A stretch of DNA of 64,000 nucleotides, from NCBI RefSeq assembly GCF_900078395.1, contig NZ_FKLA01000009.1:1564614-1628613 (forward strand), in the 5' to 3' direction. Numbering within the stretch: position 1 is the stretch's first letter; every line of letters begins with the position of its first letter. This document shows, piece by piece, positions 58,098 to 64,000 of the stretch. This stretch comes from Anaerotruncus rubiinfantis. Lineage in GTDB: Bacteria > Bacillota > Clostridia > Oscillospirales > Ruminococcaceae. The notes beneath the pieces are model-generated. The model was given only the letters and a program-made list of their open reading frames with translations, was not told the origin of the DNA and ran no database searches. The translations under genes were made by a program, and so were the position numbers.

Positions 58098-58107
58098 TTG
58101 CTATAAT
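58098..58107 (+). promoter_or_regulatory. Extended -10 promoter of the TIM-barrel gene
   Basis: TTTGCTATAAT contains TG one base before a perfect TATAAT (58102-58107). No good -35 box is seen, which is typical of extended -10 promoters. Confidence 0.6.
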
Positions 58108-58147
58108 GTTGTCAGGCTGATTACTTGCGGCCGGAAAGGGGTATCCC

Positions 58148-58933
58148 ATGTTAGCTGGCATCTCCACCTCAACCTTTTACCCGGAGCTGACTGAAAACGC
58201 ATTGCGGCAGCTGGCGGTTTTTGGCGTTCAGGCCGCTGAGGTGTTTTTCAATTCCTTTTCTGAACTGGAGGAAGGATATGTGCGGGAACTTTCCCGGATC
58301 GCCCAGGACGGCGGTGTGAAAGTCCTTTCCATACATCCGTTCATGTCGGGCCTGGAGCCGCTCCTGTTCTTTTCAGACTACCGGCGCCGCTTTGACGATG
58401 CCGTGGAGTTCTATAAACGTTTTTTCCACGCGGCCAACCTGCTGGGAGCGAAAATCCTCGTATTCCACGGCAACCGCCGTGAAAGCGTGCGGACCTGGCC
58501 GGAATATTTTGATCTGTTTGGGGAGCTGATGGAAGCGGGGCAGCGGATGGGAGTCACGGTAGCGCAGGAGAACGTACCGCGCTGCCAGAGCTACTGTCCG
58601 GAGTTTTTCAAAGCGATGACCGATTACTTGCCTGAAGCGCGTTTTGTGCTCGATACCAAACAGTGTATTCGAGCGGGGTATACGGCGCTGGAGATGGCGC
58701 AGGCGATGGGTGACCGGGTGCTGCATGTGCATATCAGCGATTACGACGAAACGCATGACTGCCTGCCAGTGGGAAGGGGACGGCTCGATCTGGGGGCTCT
58801 TTTGCAGACGCTGGCGGGATATGGTTTCGACGGCGGCGTATTGCTTGAGCTCTACCGGCAGAATTACGGAGGGTACGAGGAGCTCTGGGAGAGCTATGAT
58901 ACCATCTTATCGGCTATACGCAAGGCATGCTGA
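58148..58933 (+). CDS. Sugar phosphate isomerase/epimerase-like TIM barrel
   Basis: The 261-residue protein belongs to the xylose-isomerase-like/AP endonuclease 2 fold: GISTSTFYPELTENALRQLAVFGVQAAEVFFNSF, LSIHPFMSGLEP, LVFHGNRRES, VTVAQENVPRCQSYCPEF, RFVLDTKQCIRAGYTALEM, VLHVHISDYDE and a final VLLELYRQNYGG. Glu, Asp, His and Glu in these segments would hold a divalent metal. GGAAAGGGG precedes the ATG. Such proteins isomerise sugars, inosose or hydroxypyruvate; the substrate is unknown. Confidence 0.85.
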   Translation: MLAGISTSTFYPELTENALRQLAVFGVQAAEVFFNSFSELEEGYVRELSRIAQDGGVKVLSIHPFMSGLEPLLFFSDYRRRFDDAVEFYKRFFHAANLLGAKILVFHGNRRESVRTWPEYFDLFGELMEAGQRMGVTVAQENVPRCQSYCPEFFKAMTDYLPEARFVLDTKQCIRAGYTALEMAQAMGDRVLHVHISDYDETHDCLPVGRGRLDLGALLQTLAGYGFDGGVLLELYRQNYGGYEELWESYDTILSAIRKAC

Positions 58934-59110
58934 AACAGACGGGCAGAGTAAGCTTTTTGAATTCACATTCAAATTAAAAGAAGCCCCGCTAGGTGAGCGG
59001 CTGACGATGAGTGAGGTTAGCCTGTTTACGGGCAGCGAGGAATAATCTCTGCGCGGATGGCAGACCGCATTACACGTTTAGCGTGTAAGCGAGAAATCGA
59101 GGGCTTTGCC

Positions 59111-59155
59111 CGCATGTGAAATACCCCCGGCTATGCCGGGGGTATTTCACATGCG
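59111..59155. repeat. Perfect 21-bp inverted repeat with 3-base loop
   Basis: CGCATGTGAAATACCCCCGGC (in two parts, 59111-59131) is exactly complementary to 59135-59155. It is the longest perfect hairpin seen in the window. GATCATTTTT follows on the plus strand, so it may terminate transcription. The surrounding gap 58934-59450 otherwise holds no clear gene; the stretch 58935-59043 keeps one open frame downstream of the TIM-barrel gene but without a start. Confidence 0.8.
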
Positions 59156-59262
59156 GATCATTTTTGGCGCGCACCAGGCAGCGAGGGGGAGTCGGCTAAG
59201 TCGCGCTGGGGTGGATCGCTATCCGTTTGGTCCAATCGGATGGGGCATTGCGCAGAAGATCA

Positions 59263-59376
59263 TCAGACTGCAAATTTTTTCTCACTTGGAGCGGGTAACG
59301 CTCGAGATAGACACGTCGAAAGGCTTACGGACGATCGAAAATAATTCGTTCCTTTTTCTCCGCTTGGGATATCCAT
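59263..59376 (-). CDS. Very small hypothetical ORF (37 codons)
   Basis: An ATG with GGAGG 6 bases in front (minus strand) opens a 37-residue frame beginning MDIPSGEKGTNYFRSSV. The good ribosome site is the only evidence. No family is recognised, and it may be a degenerate remnant. Confidence 0.25.
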   Translation of the reverse strand: MDIPSGEKGTNYFRSSVSLSTCLSRALPAPSEKKFAV

Positions 59377-59450
59377 TGTGTGCCTCCTGCCGGGCAGATC
59401 CTGTCCGATAAGCCGGATGCCGTCCCACGTTCCATCCGTATCCGTTCGTA

Positions 59451-60206
59451 TTATAGTCCAGGACGCGGAGCCTTTTCAGTGGGCGTGGGGACCATCTGCA
59501 TAAACAACTTCCCAAGCGGAGGACGGTGGGGAAGTTCCAATGTGTTTAGGATGTGCCAAAGGGTGCACTGGTTGCTGGTGACGACCGGGCGGCCGAATTC
59601 CGCCTCGATCGATTCGATGTGGTCGAGGACCTTGAATCCGGCGCAGCTGATGAAGATGGTGTCCGCCTCAGGGGTGAACACCTCGCGCACGAGCGCGCGT
59701 ATCTCATCAATCGGGATCTGCGGAACACGCGGGGTGTCGTTGATGTTCATCCCTTTGAGAGCGAGCACCTCATAGCCGCTTTTGGTAAAAAAATCATATT
59801 CGATCCTGTTGACCGAATCCGGGTAGGGAGTGGCCATCACCAGTTTGTGGGAGTCAAGCGCTGCGAGCGCCGCGAGCACAGCGGTCGTGGTGGTCACAGT
59901 GCGCACGCCGGTGAGCTGTTCGAGCCGCTCGCTGACCGCGCGGTCGTAACCGATGCCGCCGATGAAACTGCCGGAGGTGCAGCAGAAAACGATGAGTTCC
60001 ACTCCCTGTGCTGCGAGCCGGGAGGCCGCGCCGTCGATCGCTTCGCTGAATTTTCGGATACCTCTTGCGCCCATGTCGAAGAGTTCGACCAGTTCGGTGA
60101 TGAGCGCATACCCTGCGGGAAGATGGCTGCGCATCTCCTCCTCTGGATTTTTGATACCGCCTCCCCCGGGCGAACCGGGGGAGATTAAGCCGATCTTTCT
60201 GTCCAT
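59451..60206 (-). CDS. Asp/Glu racemase superfamily enzyme (maleate isomerase/arylmalonate decarboxylase-like)
   Basis: The 251-residue protein has the two-cysteine active site of the superfamily: Cys75/Cys76 in VFCCTSGSFIGG and Cys188 in FISCAGFKVLD. The N-terminal KIGLISPGSPGGGG and the later VMATPYPDSVNRIE also fit the maleate cis-trans isomerase and arylmalonate decarboxylase branch rather than amino-acid racemases. The start is the ATG behind GCGAGGA. It lies 22 bases downstream of the MmgE/PrpD gene in the sigma-54 operon, so it may process the same acid. Confidence 0.85.
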   Translation of the reverse strand: MDRKIGLISPGSPGGGGIKNPEEEMRSHLPAGYALITELVELFDMGARGIRKFSEAIDGAASRLAAQGVELIVFCCTSGSFIGGIGYDRAVSERLEQLTGVRTVTTTTAVLAALAALDSHKLVMATPYPDSVNRIEYDFFTKSGYEVLALKGMNINDTPRVPQIPIDEIRALVREVFTPEADTIFISCAGFKVLDHIESIEAEFGRPVVTSNQCTLWHILNTLELPHRPPLGKLFMQMVPTPTEKAPRPGL

Positions 60207-60228
60207 ACGGTCCTCGCTTTCCGTCGCC

Positions 60229-61632
60229 TCAGCGGTGAAGAATGTGGCTGATGGCGGAGACGTCCGGCACCTCTTCGAGGGCCTGCAGGATGCGAACGCC
60301 CTCTTCGACCTTCTCATCGGGGAGGGAAACGCCGGCCTGGATGCGGTACCGGTCGGAGAGTTCCTCCCAGCTCAGCATCTTTTTGGGATGTCCGGGCAGG
60401 CAGTCCATGCTGTCAGAATAGACTTTGCCGTCCTTGGTGGTGATGGTGAGCGTCTTTTTCGGAAAGGTGCCCTCCTTCATGATGTCGAACGAACCGACAA
60501 GGGTATGTTCCTTGGAGGGGCCGCCCTTCACCTTGGATGCGAGTGAAAGCACTCTGGGGTTCTTCATATTCTCGCGGGAGTACCAGTGAGCGCCGGGACG
60601 CGGATCGCAGAGCATTGCGGCGATGCAGAAGGGAATACTGAACTGCGCGTGGGTGAGGGAGGAGTAGCCGTCGGGTGAGAAAGCCATGCGCAGCTGGGTG
60701 GGCGGATCGATGACGATCTCTGCAATGTCGTCGGGCTGAATGCCGTTTTCAGTGGTGATCTTGTGGGCGAGCTCCATAGGGGTCTGGTTCCACATGTTGG
60801 CCGGCCAGTGCTTGAGCAGCGTCTCCATAATGAGGTACCGCTCGCCGAGGTCCTTGAGATACCATTCGGGGTGGGAGTTGGCGGTCATGTGCACCTCATA
60901 GGCGGCGGGATCGTCGAAGCAGTCCATAAAGTTCTCCACCCCGCCTTTGGCGGCGAGCGTCAGCGCGACGCCGTCGCGTGCCCGGAAGCCGTGCAGATAG
61001 TGGTAGGCATCGGACATGGTCGTGTGGCAGAGGCTTGCGGTGATCGGGCTGCAGGCGGTGCCGAAGCCGAGCGCCTGGTTGATCTGGTCGGGGTCTAAGC
61101 CAAGCAGTTTGCAGGCCGGCACGACGCAGGCGAACATCTGCCAGCTGGTGAGCCCCCAGCCGTTGCTGTCGTCGGGGTCGTCCACTACCATGGCGATGCG
61201 CTGGTAGACCTCATAGGCGGCGACCACAGCGGTGATGAGATCCTTGCCGGACTTCTTCTGGCCCTCAGCGACGGCCCAGGCCACCGGAACCGCGCCGGCC
61301 GATGGATGGCCGGTCCAGGAGCAGTCCTCCCAGTCGAGCAGGTCGGAGAGGGTGCCGTTGACAAAGGCAGCGTTCACCATGCTGAGCTTCGACCCATCAA
61401 TCCAGACGGTGGCGTCCCCGCCGCCTGGGCCGTTATACTGCTTGCCGACGGAGATGGCCGCCTTGGCCAGCGGCACCTCAGGAGCGGCAAGCGCGACGCC
61501 GATTGTCTGCATAATAATCTTTTTGGCGCGGTCGGTCACTTCGGCGGGCAGATCCTCATAACGCAGATGATGGATGTATTCCGCGAGTTTCTGGGTGTAA
61601 TCGGTTTTGATTTCATGAAAACTGAAATGCAT
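60229..61632 (-). CDS. MmgE/PrpD family protein (2-methylcitrate dehydratase/cis-aconitate decarboxylase-like)
   Basis: The 467-residue protein has the family pattern: YTQKLAEYIHHLRYEDLPAEVTDRAKKII at the N terminus, AAFVNGTLSDLLDWED, HPSAGAVPVAWAVAEGQKKSGKDLI, and INQALGFGTACSPITAS. Members dehydrate methylcitrate, decarboxylate cis-aconitate, or epimerise iminodisuccinate. No other methylcitrate-cycle gene is nearby, so a different acid substrate is likely. AAGGAG precedes the ATG at 61632. It is the first gene after a sigma-54 promoter. Confidence 0.88.
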   Translation of the reverse strand: MHFSFHEIKTDYTQKLAEYIHHLRYEDLPAEVTDRAKKIIMQTIGVALAAPEVPLAKAAISVGKQYNGPGGGDATVWIDGSKLSMVNAAFVNGTLSDLLDWEDCSWTGHPSAGAVPVAWAVAEGQKKSGKDLITAVVAAYEVYQRIAMVVDDPDDSNGWGLTSWQMFACVVPACKLLGLDPDQINQALGFGTACSPITASLCHTTMSDAYHYLHGFRARDGVALTLAAKGGVENFMDCFDDPAAYEVHMTANSHPEWYLKDLGERYLIMETLLKHWPANMWNQTPMELAHKITTENGIQPDDIAEIVIDPPTQLRMAFSPDGYSSLTHAQFSIPFCIAAMLCDPRPGAHWYSRENMKNPRVLSLASKVKGGPSKEHTLVGSFDIMKEGTFPKKTLTITTKDGKVYSDSMDCLPGHPKKMLSWEELSDRYRIQAGVSLPDEKVEEGVRILQALEEVPDVSAISHILHR

Positions 61633-61672
61633 TTTTCCTCGCTCCTTATCAGATGGTTTGCCCTTTATTACA

Positions 61673-61687
61673 GCAAATTCCGTGCCA
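61673..61687 (-). promoter_or_regulatory. Sigma-54 (-24/-12) promoter
   Basis: On the minus strand TGGCAC (61682-61687), five bases, then TTGC (61673-61676) exactly match the sigma-54 consensus TGGCAC-N5-TTGC. It lies about 40 bases before the MmgE/PrpD start. The gene for a sigma-54 activator is immediately upstream on the same strand. Confidence 0.9.
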
Positions 61688-61753
61688 CCTAAGGAAAACG
61701 TGGTTCGTCCGGCGGGATTCCGCACAGGAGCGGCAGCTTTGTCCCCAAATTGA

Positions 61754-61773
61754 AAAGGGGAGCCATCCCCTTT
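61754..61773 (-). terminator. Weak terminator hairpin after the sigma-54 activator gene
   Basis: AAAGGGGA and TCCCCTTT pair around 4 bases, followed on the minus strand by a T-rich CAATTT. It separates the activator gene from its target promoter. Next to it ATCCCAA (61774-61780) and TTGGGAT (61793-61799) form a second inverted repeat that could be an upstream activator-binding site. Confidence 0.6.
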
Positions 61774-61818
61774 ATCCCAAATAGCAATAGAATTGGGATT
61801 CTTCGGATGGCTCGCCCG

Positions 61819-63870
61819 TTATATGGTTTCCGTTTCTCCGGCCTTCATGGCCCGCAGGCCCCGCTCGGTGATACGGGTACCCTGACGGCCCTGGTGAATC
61901 TCGACGAGCTGCATGCGCTCCATGTCTTCAAGCAGCTTGCGGATCATCATTTCGGAAAAAAACTGTCCCTGCTTGTCAAAATAGAGCTTCAGTTTGCGCC
62001 GGCCGATGCCGATGCCAAGGGAATTGAAATTGTCAATCGCGCGCAGCAGCGCGACACAGCGCGCGCGGTAATCGCTGTCGCAGCCTTCAAAGATCGCCCC
62101 CTCCTGCGGTTTCCTGACGGGCGCGGGCGGTTCGGCGGAATAGCCGCTGCGTATGTAGGAAGGGAGATGCTCCTCCTGGATTTCGGGGATGTTGAGATTG
62201 AAGAGGTACTCCATACAGTTTTGCAGCTCGCGCACGTTCCCTTCGAACGGGTGGTTTACAACCCGTTCGAGCGCGGCGGGGGAGAATTTGATCTGCGTGT
62301 GTCCCAGCTCCATGAAATACTGCATCAGAAACTCGATGTCGCATTTGCGCTCGGAGAGCGGCGGGATTTTCAAAAAAAGCACATTCAGCCGGTAGAACAG
62401 GTCGTTGCGGAAGGTGCCCTCCTTGACCATGCGGTAGATATCCTTATTGGTGGCGGCGATGATCCGCACGTCGATAGGAATGGTGTTCTCGCCGCCGACC
62501 CGGACGACCTCCTTCTCCTGCAGGACGCGCAGCAGCCGCACCTGCAGATGCAGCGGCATGTCCCCGATTTCGTCAAGGAAGAGGGTGCCCTTGTGGGCGA
62601 GCTCGAACACTCCCTGCTTGCCCTCCTTCTTCGCGCCGGTGAAGGTGCCGCCCTCGTAGCCGAAAAGCTCGCTCTCCATCAGCGATTCGACGATCGCGCC
62701 GCAGTTGATGGCGATGAAGGGGAACTGCCGGCGGCGGGAGCTGTTGTGGATGGCCTGGGCAAAGAGCTCCTTGCCCACGCCGGTCGGCCCGAGGATCAGT
62801 ACGTTGCTTTCAGCCTTGGCAATGCGGCGAGCGATGCTCTTGCACTCAATGATTGCGTCGCTTACGCCGATGATGTCCTCAAATTTATATTTGGCGGTGT
62901 GCTTGCGATGGATGACCTGGCGGCGCAGATTCTCTTGACGCTTCTCCTCGTCCCAGTACTTTGACATGCGCATCAGGCCGATCTGGGAGTTGTGATGATA
63001 GTTGATGCTGATGTTGACGACATAGTGGCTGTCGTTGAAGAGGACCACCCGTTCCTCCTTGAAGTCGGCGGGGGTCAGCGTCTCCATGAAAGGAAAAATT
63101 TTATGCAGGCTCTTCCCGATCAAGTGCTCCTGCGGGATGCTGGTGATCTTTTCGATATAGCTGTCGCAGTATTCGATGACAAACTCGCTCGAGAAGCAGA
63201 GCACGCCCTCCTGTACGGAGGAAACTTTTTTATAGTCCCCGGAGAGTGAGTTTTCAACGACAAGGTCGTTGGTGAAGGCGCGGTAGTGGGTGCACATCTC
63301 CTTGAAGTAGCGCTGAAAGGTCGTGGTGGTGACGATTTCAGGCATCTCGAGACAGAGCGCGATCTCGAGGACGGTGGCGATGCTGAAATGGCTGCGGTCT
63401 ATCCCGATGGCCACTCGTTTGTCCCGGTCGGGGAGGGAAGGGTGGCCGAAGGCGACGACGTATTTTTCAAGCCGCTCAGGGTCCATTCCTTCACTCCAGG
63501 CGGTCATGGCTTCCTTGCGTGCGCCGAGCTTCTCAAGCATCATCATCCGGCGGCGGGAGTTGACAAGCCCGCCTTCGCAGACGACGCTGATGGCGTGTTT
63601 CTTCTGGGCTTCGAGGATCTGTGAGAAGGAGGACTTCTCTATGGTGTAGGAAGCGATGACGAAGCCGACATCGGGGTTATCCATCGAACTGAAGGTCTGG
63701 TTCATATACGGACTGGTGGCGACCACCACGTCGGCTTCGATCGTGGGACGGTCGTTTTTTCCGGTCACCAGGTAGTCGACCTGCGCCATGCCCCCGAAGA
63801 GGACACGCAGTTCCTGGGCGTAGGAGTCGAGAAAGAGCGATTCGTAGCCGAAAATAACAATTTTTTTCAA
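61819..63870 (-). CDS. Sigma-54-dependent enhancer-binding activator (PrpR-like sensor, PAS, AAA+)
   Basis: The 683-residue activator has an N-terminal PrpR_N-like sensor region (about 1-200), a PAS-like segment (about 215-310, EGVLCFSSEFVIEYCDSYIEKI), and an AAA+ sigma-54 interaction domain (330-570) with Walker A GPTGVGKE (361-368), Walker B TLFLDEIGD, and the sigma-54 loop GTFTGA (408-413; usual GAFTGA). The C terminus (600-683) looks like a winged helix (KLLEDMERMQLVEIHQ, TRITERGLRA), not the usual Fis-type HTH. The TTG start follows AGAGGTG. It presumably activates the adjacent sigma-54 operon on sensing its substrate. Confidence 0.9.
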   Translation of the reverse strand: MKKIVIFGYESLFLDSYAQELRVLFGGMAQVDYLVTGKNDRPTIEADVVVATSPYMNQTFSSMDNPDVGFVIASYTIEKSSFSQILEAQKKHAISVVCEGGLVNSRRRMMMLEKLGARKEAMTAWSEGMDPERLEKYVVAFGHPSLPDRDKRVAIGIDRSHFSIATVLEIALCLEMPEIVTTTTFQRYFKEMCTHYRAFTNDLVVENSLSGDYKKVSSVQEGVLCFSSEFVIEYCDSYIEKITSIPQEHLIGKSLHKIFPFMETLTPADFKEERVVLFNDSHYVVNISINYHHNSQIGLMRMSKYWDEEKRQENLRRQVIHRKHTAKYKFEDIIGVSDAIIECKSIARRIAKAESNVLILGPTGVGKELFAQAIHNSSRRRQFPFIAINCGAIVESLMESELFGYEGGTFTGAKKEGKQGVFELAHKGTLFLDEIGDMPLHLQVRLLRVLQEKEVVRVGGENTIPIDVRIIAATNKDIYRMVKEGTFRNDLFYRLNVLFLKIPPLSERKCDIEFLMQYFMELGHTQIKFSPAALERVVNHPFEGNVRELQNCMEYLFNLNIPEIQEEHLPSYIRSGYSAEPPAPVRKPQEGAIFEGCDSDYRARCVALLRAIDNFNSLGIGIGRRKLKLYFDKQGQFFSEMMIRKLLEDMERMQLVEIHQGRQGTRITERGLRAMKAGETETI

Positions 63871-63928
63871 ATGTTCTACACCTCTGGGTCGAATTGGGGG
63901 GAATCCAAAAGAATCCCGCCTGTTTTTC

Positions 63929-63957
63929 AGTATAAAGCACCCGAGGGCGGGTGTCAA
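63929..63957 (-). promoter_or_regulatory. Sigma-A promoter of the sigma-54 activator gene
   Basis: On the minus strand TTGACA (63952-63957) and TATACT (63929-63934), 17-base spacing. The spacer contains the inverted repeat CCCGCCCTCGGGTG, possibly an operator. Confidence 0.88.
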
Positions 63958-64000
63958 ACCAAAATGGCAAATTTTTAATCCCTATAATCCCGTTTTCGGA

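Noticed and set aside
58935..59045. Extra gene after the TIM-barrel gene (frame containing LFEFTFKLKEAPLGERLT)
   Set aside because: It has no start codon with a ribosome site; the open stretch continues from an out-of-frame reading of the upstream gene.
59160..59260. tRNA-like or structural RNA in the gap before the racemase-family gene
   Set aside because: No cloverleaf arms or conserved tRNA bases could be laid out.

Overview
The window looks like chromosome of a GC-rich anaerobic Firmicute, most likely class Clostridia and plausibly the Oscillospirales (Ruminococcaceae-like). Support: RNase Y, two tRNA-synthetase genes (thrS, alaS) behind T-box leaders, WalJ followed by RlmH, an Asp23-FakA pair, a C-rich (zinc-type) ribosomal protein L31, many sigma-A promoters of the TTGACA-17-TATAAT type, strong GGAGG ribosome sites and frequent TTG/GTG starts. 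No rRNA, tRNA or CRISPR array was seen. The taxonomic call is inference.

Layout. 1-5.4 kb: end of an acid-uptake and CoA-thioester operon (TRAP permeases, class III CoA-transferase, enoyl-CoA hydratase, FAD-dependent reductase). 5.5-11.5 kb: RpiR-type regulator, an enolase paralogue lacking key catalytic residues, a MOFRL glycerate kinase and, divergently, an ornithine cyclodeaminase-like enzyme and a class II aldolase. 11.6-16.8 kb: zinc-ribbon membrane protein, uridine-kinase-like protein, PlsC, a radical SAM protein, and a self-contained unit of a small membrane protein divergent from an S24-type repressor with palindromic operators. 16.9-34 kb: housekeeping block (feoB, rny, thrS, M23 peptidase, murA, walJ, rlmH, yifB, mntP with a Mn riboswitch, phosphoglucomutase, rpmE). 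34.2-38.7 kb: RluA-type pseudouridine synthase, an amino-acid ABC transporter whose binding protein appears circularly permuted, and ymdB. 38.8-46.3 kb: solute-binding lipoprotein, asp23, fakA, bioY, alaS, HIT protein. 46.35-47.6 kb: a non-coding, palindrome-rich repeat region next to two tiny XRE regulators and the orphan start of a third. 47.9-52.3 kb: asnS and the nickel-pincer cofactor genes larE-larB-larC (no larA seen). 52.5-58 kb: aspartate-type aminotransferase, purB, secD, secF. 58.1-64 kb: a sugar isomerase-like TIM barrel, then a sigma-54 island: an enhancer-binding activator, a textbook -24/-12 promoter, an MmgE/PrpD-family enzyme and an Asp/Glu-racemase-family enzyme.

How the parts fit. 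Both ends carry organic-acid catabolism genes: the left end imports an acid and handles it as a CoA ester, the right end is switched on by a dedicated sigma-54 activator. The middle is largely core information processing, envelope and export. The most unusual items are the permuted binding protein, the altered enolase, the sigma-54 island, the XRE/repeat region and an amber-interrupted reading frame before larC.
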